Shown here: positions 7,911-17,600 of the stretch, piece by piece | Layout of the letters: each line of letters opens with the position of its first letter | Numbering within the stretch: the first letter of the stretch is position 1 | NCBI RefSeq assembly: GCF_007830115.1 | Contig: NZ_VLKP01000008.1 | Span: 62,001 to 126,000, forward strand | DNA: 64,000 nucleotides | Reading direction: 5' to 3' | Source: Aerolutibacter ruishenii | GTDB lineage: Bacteria > Pseudomonadota > Gammaproteobacteria > Xanthomonadales > Xanthomonadaceae | The notes under the pieces: generated by a model | Seen by the model: the letters and a program-made list of their open reading frames with translations, nothing else | Told to the model about the DNA's origin: nothing | Databases searched by the model: none | Translations under genes and position numbers: made by a program

Positions 7911-8947
7911 GCCTGACCACAGCCGCCACGACTGTCCCGATCGCCTGCAATACCGCCGCGATCACCTTTGTCCCTTCCCCCGTGGCCATCCCGGCCGTGC
8001 GCGGCGAGTTCGCGCTGCGGCTGGCGATGCGCCATGCCGGCACGCGCGACGTGACCGTGCGTTACGAGTTGCTGGGTGAGGCGGGCTTGCCAGTGGTGTT
8101 CGTTGCTGGCGGTATTTCCGCGCACCGGCATGTGGCCGCCAGCGCGGCATTTCCCGAAGCGGGCTGGTGGCAGGAACAGGTCGGTCCGGGCCGGGCCATC
8201 GATCCGGAACAGCATCGCGTGCTGTCCTTCGACTGGATCGGCGCGGCGGGCGACCTTGACACGGTCATCGACCCGGTCGACCAGGCCGATGCCATCGCAG
8301 CGCTGCTGGAGGCGCTGCAGATCGAGCGCGTGGAGACGTTCGTGGGCGCCTCCTACGGCGCGATGGTGGGGCTGCAGTTCGCAGAGCGCCATGGGGCGCG
8401 TCTGGGCCAACTGGTGGCGATCAGCGGCGTGCATCGGGCGCATCCGTTCTCCAGCGCTTGGCGCGCGCTGCAGCGGCAGGCCGTGGCGCTGGGAGCGTTG
8501 CAGTGCGACGAGGCCCATGGCGTGGCCCTGGCACGCCAGCTGGCGGTGCTGAGCTATCGAAGCCCGGAGGAGTTCGACGCGCGCTTTGGCGCGCCGCAGG
8601 TCGTCGACGGCCGCGTGCGCGTCGGCGCGGAGGCGTATCTGGCGCACTGCGGGCAGAAGTATGTGGAGCGCACTTCGGCCACCGCCTTCCTGCGCCTGTC
8701 GGAGTCCATCGACCTGCAGGCGGTCGATCCCCGGCGCATCGCCCTGCCGGTGACGGTGGTGGCCGTGGCGGAAGACCGCCTGGTGCCGTTGCAGGACGCC
8801 CATGCGCTGGTCGAGCAACTCCGTGGCGAAACCCGTCTTTGCGTGCTGCGTTCGGTGTACGGCCACGACGCATTCCTGAAGGAGGAGGGTGAGATCGCCC
8901 GGATCCTCCGCACCACGCTGGCCGAACAACTGGAGCAAGCAGCATGA
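7907..8947 (+). CDS. metX: Homoserine O-acyltransferase family protein (MetX-like)
   Basis: 346-aa alpha/beta-hydrolase-fold acyltransferase that activates homoserine (acyl donor acetyl- or succinyl-CoA) for the first committed step of methionine synthesis. The nucleophile elbow GASYGAMVG places the Ser at residue 149; EDRLVP gives Asp290 and YGHDAFLKEEGEI gives His320, completing the triad. It is somewhat shorter than classical MetX and its oxyanion segment reads GGISAHRHV, a divergent form, so donor specificity and even serine acylation should stay open. It is the first gene of the operon behind the SAM riboswitch and overlaps metB by 4 nt. Confidence 0.85.
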   Translation: MSLTTAATTVPIACNTAAITFVPSPVAIPAVRGEFALRLAMRHAGTRDVTVRYELLGEAGLPVVFVAGGISAHRHVAASAAFPEAGWWQEQVGPGRAIDPEQHRVLSFDWIGAAGDLDTVIDPVDQADAIAALLEALQIERVETFVGASYGAMVGLQFAERHGARLGQLVAISGVHRAHPFSSAWRALQRQAVALGALQCDEAHGVALARQLAVLSYRSPEEFDARFGAPQVVDGRVRVGAEAYLAHCGQKYVERTSATAFLRLSESIDLQAVDPRRIALPVTVVAVAEDRLVPLQDAHALVEQLRGETRLCVLRSVYGHDAFLKEEGEIARILRTTLAEQLEQAA

Positions 8948-10134
8948 GCAACCGCAACGTGTGTACCTCGGCCGTGCGCGCCGGCATCGACCGTGACGTG
9001 GCCTTTGGCGCGGTGACCCCGCCGATCGTGCTGTCGTCCAATTTCAGCTTCGCCGGCTTCAACGAGAAGCGCACCTACGACTACACCCGCAGCGGCAACC
9101 CCACCCGCGACCTGCTGGGCGAGGCATTGGCCGAGCTGGAAGGCGGTGCGGGCGGAGTGATCACCGCCACCGGCATGGCCGCGATCACCCTGGTACTGCA
9201 CGCATGCCTGAAGCCGGGCGACAAGCTGGTGGTGCCGCACGACGCGTACGGTGGCAGCTGGCGCCTGTTCAACGCGCTGGCGCAGAAGGGCCTGTTCGAG
9301 CTGCTGACGGTGGACCTGACCAACGCGCGCGCGCTGATCGATGCATTGGCGCAGGGCCCGGCGGTGGTGTGGATCGAGACGCCGTCCAACCCGCTGCTAC
9401 GCATCACCGACCTGCGCTTCGTGATCGAGTCCGCACACGCGGCCGGTGCGATTGCGGTGGTCGACAACACCTTCCTCTCGCCGGCGCTGCAGCGGCCGAT
9501 CCAGTTCGGCGCGGACCTGGTGGTGCACTCGACCACCAAGTACATCAATGGCCACAGCGACGTGGTCGGCGGTGCCGTGGTCGCGCGCGAGGCCGAGCTG
9601 CACCAGCAGCTGACGTGGTGGGCCAACGCACTGGGCATTACCGGCTCGCCGTTCGACAGCTTCCTCACCCTGCGTGGCCTGCGCACGCTGGATGCGCGCC
9701 TGCGCGTGCACCAGGAGAACACCCAGGCGCTGGTCGCGCTGCTGGACGCCCACCCCGCGGTGCGCACCGTGCACTACCCGGGGCTGGCGTCGCATCCGGG
9801 CCATGCGTTGGCAGCGCGCCAGCAGCACGGCTTCGGCGCCATGCTCAGCGTGGAGATCGAAGGTGGGGAGGCCGCGGTGCGCGCGTTCATCGATGGCCTG
9901 CAGTGCTTCACCCTGGCCGAATCGCTGGGCGGCGTGGAGAGCCTTATCGCGCACCCGGCGACCATGACCCATGCGGCGATGACCGCGGAAGCGCGTGCGG
10001 CTGCGGGTATTGGCGATGGCCTGCTGCGCCTGTCGGTGGGCATCGAGCATGCCGATGACCTGGTGGCCGACATTGCGGCTGCGCTCGACCGCGCGCTGGC
10101 CGTGGCCGACATCGACAAACGCGCCGCGCGATGA
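8944..10134 (+). CDS. metB: Cystathionine gamma-synthase / O-acylhomoserine sulfhydrylase family
   Basis: 396-aa PLP enzyme of the Cys/Met metabolism family. The PLP lysine lies in VVHSTTKYINGHSD, with TRSGNPTRDLLGEALAELEGG and the C-terminal SLGGVESLIAHPATMTHA that are conserved in MetB. It joins the activated homoserine from MetX to cysteine, giving cystathionine (or to sulfide, giving homocysteine). Which nucleophile it uses cannot be read directly; the operon position after metX and before hom supports MetB. Start and stop overlap the neighbours by 4 nt on each side, so translation is probably coupled through the operon. Confidence 0.92.
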   Translation: MSNRNVCTSAVRAGIDRDVAFGAVTPPIVLSSNFSFAGFNEKRTYDYTRSGNPTRDLLGEALAELEGGAGGVITATGMAAITLVLHACLKPGDKLVVPHDAYGGSWRLFNALAQKGLFELLTVDLTNARALIDALAQGPAVVWIETPSNPLLRITDLRFVIESAHAAGAIAVVDNTFLSPALQRPIQFGADLVVHSTTKYINGHSDVVGGAVVAREAELHQQLTWWANALGITGSPFDSFLTLRGLRTLDARLRVHQENTQALVALLDAHPAVRTVHYPGLASHPGHALAARQQHGFGAMLSVEIEGGEAAVRAFIDGLQCFTLAESLGGVESLIAHPATMTHAAMTAEARAAAGIGDGLLRLSVGIEHADDLVADIAAALDRALAVADIDKRAAR

Positions 10135-11225
10135 GCGCCGTCGTCGCTGAGTTGGCAGCTGTTTCGCCGCAGGCGGCCCGTGCGCCGGCCCGTGTCGCGT
10201 TGCTCGGCACCGGCACGGTCGGGCGTGCGGTGCTGGAGCGTCTGGCCTCGTGGTCCGGCACGCCGCTGGGTGCCCGCTTGTCGCTGGTGTACGCAGCCAA
10301 TTCACGCCATGCGCTGGGCGGTCGGTTCGGGCTGTTGCCGGAAGGCGTGGCCGACCTGTTGCAGCACGAGGGCCAGCCCGGTCGTTTGTCGGCCGTGGAG
10401 GCAGTGCTGCAGGGCGGCTACGGCCCGCGGCTCGTGGTCGACGCCACCGCCAGCGAAGACGTGGCGGCGCACCATGCACGTTGGCTCTCGCAAGGCATCC
10501 ACGTGGTCACTGCGTGCAAGCTGGGGCAGGGCACGTCATTGGCGCGTTGGCAGGCCATTCGTGCCGCCTGTGCCGAAGGCGGCACGTGTTACGGCGACAG
10601 TGCCACCGTGGGAGCGGGTTTGCCCTTGATCCGCTCGATCCGTGAGCTGCGCGCGGGTGGTGACCGCATCCATGCCATCGCCGGCGTGCTGTCCGGTTCG
10701 CTCGCGTGGCTGTTCAACCACTACGACGGCTTGCGTGCGTTTTCCGGTTTCGTCCGCGAGGCGCGCGAAGCGGGCTACACCGAGCCCGATCCCCGCGATG
10801 ATCTGTCCGGCGAGGACGTGCGCCGCAAGATCGTGATCCTCGCCCGCGCCGCTGGCGTGGAACTGGAATCGCATGACGTGGACGTGAGCTCGCTGGTGCC
10901 CGCCGCGCTGGCGCAGCTACCCAAGGCGGACGTGGACGCCGCGCTGCCACAGCTCGATCAGCCACTACGCGACCACTTTGCCGTGGCATACCGGAATGGC
11001 GAGAAATTACGTTTCATCGCCCGCCTGGAGAATGGCAAGGTGCGCGTAGGCCTGGAATCCCTGCCTGGCGACCACCCGCTGGCGGGTGGTGCCGGCACCG
11101 ACAACCGCGTGGCGATCTGGTCGGACCGCTACAGCCGCCAGCCGCTGGTGATCCAGGGGCCGGGCGCGGGCGCCGAAGTGACTGCCGCAGGTTTGCTGGA
11201 CGACGTGCTACGCATTCTGGGTTGA
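10131..11225 (+). CDS. hom: Homoserine dehydrogenase (ThrA C-domain type)
   Basis: 364-aa NAD(P)-dependent enzyme that reduces aspartate semialdehyde to homoserine, the precursor of Met and Thr. It has the Rossmann start ARVALLGTGTVGRAVLERL, AGVLSGSLAWLFN and the catalytic-lysine region YTEPDPRDDLSGEDVRRK, all as in the dehydrogenase half of E. coli ThrA. No aspartokinase domain and no C-terminal ACT domain are present, so allosteric control by threonine through ACT is not expected here. As the last gene of the riboswitch-led operon, it puts homoserine supply under SAM control. A strong terminator follows. Confidence 0.93.
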   Translation: MSAVVAELAAVSPQAARAPARVALLGTGTVGRAVLERLASWSGTPLGARLSLVYAANSRHALGGRFGLLPEGVADLLQHEGQPGRLSAVEAVLQGGYGPRLVVDATASEDVAAHHARWLSQGIHVVTACKLGQGTSLARWQAIRAACAEGGTCYGDSATVGAGLPLIRSIRELRAGGDRIHAIAGVLSGSLAWLFNHYDGLRAFSGFVREAREAGYTEPDPRDDLSGEDVRRKIVILARAAGVELESHDVDVSSLVPAALAQLPKADVDAALPQLDQPLRDHFAVAYRNGEKLRFIARLENGKVRVGLESLPGDHPLAGGAGTDNRVAIWSDRYSRQPLVIQGPGAGAEVTAAGLLDDVLRILG

Positions 11226-11298
11226 TGCCCTGGACTGGGTCCGAGCCTCTGAGTGACGCACCATCCCCAGACGATCCCCTGCCCACGCCGCAAAACAG

Positions 11299-11340
11299 AA
11301 AGGCACTCGTCGCATGCGCCGAGTGCCTTCGCATTTTTCC
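11299..11340 (+). terminator. Intrinsic terminator after hom
   Basis: A perfect 10-bp stem AAGGCACTCG (11300-11309) with CGAGTGCCTT (11320-11329) and a 10-nt loop is followed by CGCATTTTT. It ends the metX-metB-hom transcript. Upstream of the stem there is ACAGA rather than an A-run, so it works best on the plus strand. Confidence 0.88.
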
Positions 11341-11383
11341 CGGCCTTGCTTCTCCCTCCGAAACCCGGGCAATGAAGAGCCGA

Positions 11384-11498
11384 GGCCCGTGCCCTGCGGG
11401 GGTATTGCGGAAAAGCCGGCCATGGATGGCCGGCGGCGCGACTCGCGGCAGGATGCCGCGACGGAGCGCTGGAGCAATGCCCCCGCAGGACACGGGCC
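11384..11498. repeat. Three-armed inverted-repeat element, copy A
   Basis: Outer arms 11384-11408 and 11474-11498 pair over 25 positions with one mismatch and one G-U. Inside are two further hairpins: stem 11415-11421 with 11428-11434 (loop ATGGAT) and stem 11444-11449 with 11455-11460 (loop AGGAT). The inner segment closely matches copy B at 45137-45248. It lies between the convergent ends of hom and sdaA, downstream of the hom terminator, and would be transcribed only by read-through or from the sdaA side. Confidence 0.8.
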
Positions 11499-11524
11499 CC
11501 ACAACGAAGCATTGCCCAACAACC

Positions 11525-12907
11525 TCAGCACTCGATAACGTTCACCGCCAACCCGCCACGCGACGTTTCCTTGTACTTGTCCTGCATATCGCGCCCCGTG
11601 TCGCGCATGGTCTTGATGACCTTGTCCAGCGACACCTTGTGCTTGCCATCGCCGCGCATCGCCATGCGGCTGGCGTTGATCGCCTTCACCGAGCCCATGG
11701 CATTGCGTTCGATGCACGGAATCTGCACCAGACCGCCGATCGGGTCGCAGGTCAGGCCGAGGTTGTGTTCCATGCCGATTTCGGCCGCGTTCTCGATCTG
11801 GCTGCAGGTGCCACCAATCGCCGCGGTCAGGCCCGCGGCGGCCATCGAGCATGCGACGCCCACTTCGCCCTGGCAGCCGACTTCGGCGCCGGAAATGGAG
11901 GCGTTTTCCTTGTAGAGGATGCCCACGGCCGCGGCCGTCAGCAGGAACGTGCGTACGCCCTGGATGTTGGCGCCGGGACAGAAGCGGTCGTAGTAGTGCA
12001 GCACCGATGGGATGATGCCCGCCGCACCGTTGGTGGGCGCGGTCACCACTCGGCCGCCGGCGGCGTTTTCCTCGTTCACCGCCAGCGCGTAGAGGTTGAC
12101 CCAGTCCAGCGTGGTCAACGGGTCGCGCATCGCCGCTTCCGGGCGTGAGGACAACTCGGCGTGCAGGCCCGGCGCACGGCGAACCACGTGGAGGCCGCCG
12201 GGCAGGGTGCCGCCCTCGCGGATGCCGCGTGCCACGCACGCGGACATCGCCGCCCAGAGTTCGTCCAGCCCGGCATTGATCTCGTCCGGGGTGCGCCAGG
12301 CCTGCTCGTTGGCGAACATCAGCTCGGCGATGCTCAGCCCGCTCTCGGCGCAACGTGCCAGCAGTTCGTCTCCCGAGTGGAACGGGTAGGGCAGTTCGGT
12401 TTCGTCGGCGACGATGCGGTCTTCGGCGGCCTCGTCCTGGTTGACCACGAAACCACCGCCCACCGAGTAATAGTCGCGCGTGGCGATCACTTCGCCGGCG
12501 GCGTCGTAGGCGGTGAAGCGCATGCCATTGGTGTGGAATGGCAACTTCTGCCGCTTGTTCATGATCATGTCGTGCTTCTCGTCGAAGCCGATCTCATGCT
12601 CGCCGTGCAGGCGGATGCGCTTGCTTGCGCGGATGCGTTCCAGCGCAGGGGGAATGATGTCAGGGTCGATCAGGTTCGGCATGTGGCCTTCCAGCCCCAT
12701 CAGCACCGCCTTGTCGGTACCGTGGCCGCGACCGGTCAGGGCCAGCGAACCAAATACCTCGGCTCGTATGCGGGTGGTACGCGGGAGATCGCCATTCTCG
12801 ACCAGCCAGCGCTCGACGAAGCGCGCCGCGGCGCGCATCGGCCCCACCGTATGCGAGGAACTGGGGCCAATGCCGATCTTGAACAGGTCGAAACTGCTGA
12901 CTGCCAC
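11525..12907 (-). CDS. sdaA: L-serine ammonia-lyase (iron-sulfur type)
   Basis: 460-aa single-chain L-serine deaminase that converts serine to pyruvate and ammonia using a [4Fe-4S] cluster. The N-terminal beta domain has [20 protein letters not shown]; the alpha domain contains [34 protein letters not shown] and [19 protein letters not shown], which carry the cluster cysteines. The GTG at 12907 is chosen because GGAG stands 7 nt upstream and it begins directly at the conserved N-terminus; the 17-codon extension to an upstream ATG has no support. The gene is monocistronic and convergent with hom across the repeat element. Confidence 0.95.
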   Translation of the reverse strand: MAVSSFDLFKIGIGPSSSHTVGPMRAAARFVERWLVENGDLPRTTRIRAEVFGSLALTGRGHGTDKAVLMGLEGHMPNLIDPDIIPPALERIRASKRIRLHGEHEIGFDEKHDMIMNKRQKLPFHTNGMRFTAYDAAGEVIATRDYYSVGGGFVVNQDEAAEDRIVADETELPYPFHSGDELLARCAESGLSIAELMFANEQAWRTPDEINAGLDELWAAMSACVARGIREGGTLPGGLHVVRRAPGLHAELSSRPEAAMRDPLTTLDWVNLYALAVNEENAAGGRVVTAPTNGAAGIIPSVLHYYDRFCPGANIQGVRTFLLTAAAVGILYKENASISGAEVGCQGEVGVACSMAAAGLTAAIGGTCSQIENAAEIGMEHNLGLTCDPIGGLVQIPCIERNAMGSVKAINASRMAMRGDGKHKVSLDKVIKTMRDTGRDMQDKYKETSRGGLAVNVIEC

Positions 12908-13033
12908 GGGAATCTCCAAACCAACGGTGCATGGGGGGCGGCCTCCGGCCGCAGGCAACCCATTATGCTACGCGGGCCGGGGCTGCCTCGAGGGCTGCGG
13001 CGTCCTGTTTGGCCCATACGGACTCGCATCGAA

Positions 13034-13273
13034 ATGAACACGCCCGCCTTGCATGGATTGACCTTGTTCCAGCGTGACGACTGCCACCTCTGCGATCTGG
13101 CGCTGGCGGAGCTGGCGCAGGCGCGCGTGCCCGAGTTCGACAGCGTGTTCATCGATGGCGACGACTTGCTGGAGGCACGCTACGGCGACCGCGTTCCGGT
13201 GCTGCGGGATGCGCGTGGCACCGAACTGGACTGGCCCTTCGACCAGGACGGGCTGCGGCGATTCCTGGGCTAG
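13034..13273 (+). CDS. Glutaredoxin-family small protein
   Basis: 79-aa thioredoxin-fold protein. The redox motif is CHLC in LFQRDDCHLCDLALAEL (residues 17-20) and the cis-Pro region is YGDRVPVLRDARGTELDWPF. It fits the DUF836/glutaredoxin-like family, probably a small disulfide oxidoreductase in the cytoplasm; the substrate is unknown. The ATG at 13034 is chosen because it begins just before the first beta strand; no clear SD is visible, and the longer open frame upstream is antisense to sdaA. Its stop overlaps the convergent cytochrome b561 gene by 4 nt. Confidence 0.8.
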   Translation: MNTPALHGLTLFQRDDCHLCDLALAELAQARVPEFDSVFIDGDDLLEARYGDRVPVLRDARGTELDWPFDQDGLRRFLG

Positions 13274-13821
13274 CGACGGCGTCGCGGCAGCATGCGCCGC
13301 AGGGTGTCGTCGCGCTGGACGACGTGGTGGACGAGCGCCGCACCGGCATGGGCCAGCACCAGCAGCAGCAACAACCAGAAGCCGGCCTCGTGCAGTTGCC
13401 CCGCCAAGGCCCGCTGGACTTTATCCTCCGGCACGAGTGGGGGCAGGTTGAAGGCCTCGAACCATTGCAGCGGGTAGCCGGCCGCCGAGTTGAACCACCA
13501 GCCCGTCAGCGGCATGGCGAACATCAGCAGGTACAGTGCGGTGTGCGTGACCGAAGCGGTCCTGTGTTGCCAGGCGGGCACGCCCGGCACGGGGCGCGGC
13601 GCGCCCGCATACAGGCGCCATGCCAGGCGCACGGTGGCCAGCGCGAGCACGGTCAAACCCAGCGACTTGTGCAGGGCGTAGACCGAGATCTTCCGCGGTG
13701 AATTGGGCAGGTCGACCATGGTCAGGCCGATGATGGCGATCGCCACGATCAACAACGCGATCACCCAGTGCAGCATCTGGCTGACCCATCCCCAGCGTTC
13801 GGGCGTGTTCCCCAGGCTCAT
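13270..13821 (-). CDS. Cytochrome b561
   Basis: 183-aa inner-membrane dihaem cytochrome with four hydrophobic helices. Candidate haem-ligand histidines are seen in QMLHWVIALLIV, ALHKSLGLTVLALATVRLAWRL and the fourth helix (VLAHAGAALVHHV). Such proteins move electrons between the quinone pool and periplasmic acceptors, and some oxidise superoxide. It is the second gene of a pair with the upstream YceI gene (4-nt overlap), a common arrangement in proteobacteria, which suggests a shared isoprenoid-quinone or periplasmic redox role. Confidence 0.9.
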   Translation of the reverse strand: MSLGNTPERWGWVSQMLHWVIALLIVAIAIIGLTMVDLPNSPRKISVYALHKSLGLTVLALATVRLAWRLYAGAPRPVPGVPAWQHRTASVTHTALYLLMFAMPLTGWWFNSAAGYPLQWFEAFNLPPLVPEDKVQRALAGQLHEAGFWLLLLLVLAHAGAALVHHVVQRDDTLRRMLPRRRR

Positions 13822-14504
13822 GGGCGCGGCTCCGGGGGGCCGATGGGGCTGGGGGTGCCACCGGTCGCCTTCGGCGGAGCTGCGGCATCGGGCGCGGAGG
13901 CAGGTTCGTCATTGCGCGCGCGCACGGCCTCGGCTTCGATGCGCAGTTCGATGCTGTCGCCGATGAGGCTGGGCCATGCCGCCATCCCCAGCGCGCTGCG
14001 ACTGAGCGTGCCGGTGGCCGAGAAACCTGCGGTCCGTCGGAACGGTGGCAGCGGATGCCGCTTGACCGCGTTCACGGTGACGTCCAGGCAGAGCGGCGTC
14101 GTGGTTCCCCGCACGGTCAGGTCGCCGCACGCGCGCGCATGCCGCGCATCCACCGGCGTGACGCCGGTCGATACGAAGCGCGCTTCGGGATGGCGGCTGG
14201 CATCGAGGAGGTTGGCCGCCTGGACGGCCGAGTTCCACTTCGCGTCGCCAAAGTCCAGGCGGGTGAGCGGCAGCGAGATGTCCCAACGCGTGGCGGCAAG
14301 ATCCTCCGGATCGAACCAGACGCTGCCCGTGCTGCCTGACGCGATGCCCAGTGCCCGCGAGAACCCCGCGTGCTCGACCGCCACCATCACCCGGGTGTGC
14401 ACCGGGTCAAGGGAGTACGCCTCCGGTTCCGCGGCGCGCGCACTGCTGGCAGCCATCAGGGTTCCCGCCACGGCGGCGACAAAACAGGGTCTGGTCAGCG
14501 GCAT
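13818..14504 (-). CDS. YceI family periplasmic protein
   Basis: 228 aa with a signal peptide (residues 1-24, ending SSARAAEP). The lipocalin-like YceI fold is recognised by YSLDPVHTRVMVAVEHAGFSRALG, GSVWFDPEDLAATRWDISLPL and the final beta-strand region, and the family binds polyisoprenoids. The C-terminus has a Pro/Ala-rich tail (APDAAAPPKATGGTPSP) that extends beyond the usual fold. The ATG at 14504 starts a clean signal peptide; the open frame upstream to 14846 overlaps the divergent sensor kinase gene and is not credible. Probably co-transcribed with cytochrome b561. Confidence 0.88.
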   Translation of the reverse strand: MPLTRPCFVAAVAGTLMAASSARAAEPEAYSLDPVHTRVMVAVEHAGFSRALGIASGSTGSVWFDPEDLAATRWDISLPLTRLDFGDAKWNSAVQAANLLDASRHPEARFVSTGVTPVDARHARACGDLTVRGTTTPLCLDVTVNAVKRHPLPPFRRTAGFSATGTLSRSALGMAAWPSLIGDSIELRIEAEAVRARNDEPASAPDAAAPPKATGGTPSPIGPPEPRP

Positions 14505-14697
14505 GGGCAGTCCAGTGGTCGCGGTGGAAGGCTGATTGTAGGCGCGTGCGCCGGAGTCGGGGGCACCCCGGGGTGACCGCCGCCGGGCGGGTGCGGACTT
14601 GCATGCCGTGCGTGGATCGCCCAGCCTTGCGACGGGGAATCGCGGTGGCATGCCGCCGGGGTGGCGACGAGACCGTGGCGCGAACGGAGGTGGGGCA

Positions 14698-17600
14698 ATG
14701 CAGGGACGTGGCAAAGGGCTGTGGGCGGCACTGTGGCTGCTGTTGGCGATGGCCACGCCTGCGGCGGTCGCCGGACTCCCCGAGACGCCTCGACTGCGCC
14801 AGCTGACCGTGGCCGACGGATTGCCGTCCAACCGGATCAACGACATTGCCGAGGATCACCACGGCTACCTGTGGATCGCGACCAGTGACGGCCTGGCGCG
14901 GTTTGACGGACTGGATTACCAGGTCTGGCGCATCGAACAGGGCCTGCGCGACAACTTCGTCTGGAGCATCCACGTGGATGCCCGGAACCGCGTGTGGGTG
15001 GCCACGCGCATGGCGGGGCTGGCCCTGCTGGACGAGGCACGGCAGGAGTTCCGCTACTTCGACACGGGCAACACCCCGGGGATGGCCAGCAACGACATCT
15101 GGACGGTCACGTCCACCGCCAACGGAGACGTGTGGTTCGGCACCGCCGACCACGGGCTGTACCGGCTGGACGGAGCGGGACGCGCCGTGCGATTCATGCC
15201 GGTTGCAGGCGATCCGCGCAGCGTGCCGCACCAGAGCGTATCGAAAGTGCTGGTGGCGCCGGATGGGACGCTGTGGGTCGGGACGAAGGCCGGCGTCGCG
15301 CGTTGGACCGGGCGGGGCTTCGTGCGGCTCGCGGAGGCATCGCTCGGTTCTTCGCGGGTGAATGCGATGACCGTGGAGCCAGACGGCACGCTCTGGGTCG
15401 GCACCAGCCAGGGGGTGGCGGTGAGGCACCCCGACGGCCGGGTGGACAGCCGCCCTTACGGCCGCGACCAGGTGCTGCACGTACTGCATCGCGATCGCGA
15501 CGGGAGCCGTTGGCTCGACATTCCGCAAGGATTGGGCCGCGACAATGATGGTGCGTTGTCCGTGGTGCCGCTCTACAGCCTTTCCAGCCGAGGCAGCGTG
15601 CGTCCGCCATGGGTGAAGACCTACGAGGACCATGAGGGGGGGCTGTGGTTTGCCAGCAGCAGCAACGGTATGTGGTACCTGTCGCCCAACTGGCGCCAAT
15701 TCTCGGTGCTGCCGCGCCGCCTGGAGGATCCCGCCTCGCTGGCCAACGCGAGCGTGCTGGGTGTCGCGCCTTCGCGTGATGGACACATGTGGCTGGTGGG
15801 CACGGGTGGCGTGCTGGACTGGTTCGATCCTGAAACCGGGCGGGTCGAGCATGTGCTCACGGACGTGGGCAAGGGCCTGATCCTGGGATCAGTGCTCGAG
15901 GCTGGGGATGGGCGGGTCTGGGTCAGCTACTTCGCGGGGCTTGTCCGATACGATCCGGAAACGCGAACGCTGCAACGCTGGGATGGTGCTTCGTCCCCGG
16001 CGGTGGCGCCACTGGCCTCCGAACCCATCGCCATGGTGGAAGATGGCGAAGGCACCCTCTGGATCGCGACCGAGGCCGCTGGCGTGCAGGCGCGTGATGC
16101 GCAAGGACGCGTGGTGCACACCCTGCTTCCCGGCGACGGCCAGGGGCTGCCTGCCGACGTCCAGCTTGTTTCGCTGGCATTGGACCCGGATCGGCGTCCG
16201 TGGCTGCTGGGCAGGCACGGTGTGCTTGCGTGGAATGCCGGGGGCAAGCGGCTTGAGCGCGTCGCAGGCATGCCCGCCGACACGCGCCACGTGGCGTGGG
16301 CGGCCGATGGGCAGCTCTGGGTTGCCCGGAACGATGCCGTCGAACGCTATCGAAAAACCGCGGGGGGTTACGAACGTACGTGGCGCCTGGATGCGCGCGG
16401 TGGATTGCCGCAGGTGGTGACCAACGGCATCACCCTGGATGCCGCCGGCATCGTCTGGTTGACCAGCATGCGCGGCATCATCCGTGTCGATCCCCAGGCG
16501 CGCAGCGCACGTGTCTTTGGCGTTGCCGATGGCCTGCCCAGCCAGGAGTTCAGCAGCCCCCCGGTCCCGCGTCCGGGTGACGGGCGCATCATGGCGGGTA
16601 CGCCCGAGGGCCTGGTGCTGTTCGATCCGGCCGTGGTGCGGCCGTCCACGTTGCCGCCGCGCCTGGTGCTGGAAGGCATCGACGTGCGCAACGACGCCGG
16701 GCTGCACCGGTTGCCCAGCCAAGGCGGCTTCGGGCTGGCCCACGATGATCGCGACCTGCGCGTCGCCGCGCGCCTGCTCTCGTTCAACAATGCACAGACC
16801 CATGTCTACCGTTTCCGGCTCCGTGGTTACGACCGCGATTGGGTCGAAGTGGACATGCGCGGTGAACGCGTGTTCAGCTCGCTGGAACCGGGCGAGTACG
16901 AACTGGAAATGCAGGCGCGCAATGCGGACAACCTGTGGTCGCCGGTGCAGCGGATCGCCTTTGGCGTGGCTCCGCCCTGGTGGAGGACTCCCGCTGCCCT
17001 GGCGGGTGGGCTGGGCCTGGCGGGGTTGCTGCTGTGGTGGATTGCCGCCGCCTACCGCGGTCGCGTGCGTCGGCGCCATGAATGGCAACTGGCCCGGCAG
17101 GAGCGCGAACTTGCGCAACAGGCATCGCTGGCCAAGACCCGCTTCCTTGCCACGCTGGGGCACGAGGTCCGCACGCCGATGACCGGCGTGCTTGGCATGA
17201 GCGAATTGCTGTTGGGCACCGCACTTGACCCGCAGCAGCGTGGTTACGCCGACGCCATCCGGCGTGCGGGCGAGCGCCTGCTGCGACTGGTCAACGATGC
17301 GCTGGACCTGGCGCGGATCGAGTCCGGCAAACTGGCGCTGGACCCGCAGCCATTCGATCCACGCGCACTGGTGGACGAGACCGTGGCCCTGATGGCGCCA
17401 CTGGCGAGGCAGAAGGGGTTGGCTTTCAACCTCCGCGTGGCCGCGGATCTGCCCGCCGCACTGCTGGGCGATGCCAATCGCATCGCCCAGATTCTCACCA
17501 ATCTGTTGGCCAACGCGATCAAGTTCACCGAGCGCGGCAGCGTGACGCTGGGCGTGGGGATGCTGTCCCCGTCTGGCCTGGTGCTGGAGGTTTGGGACAC

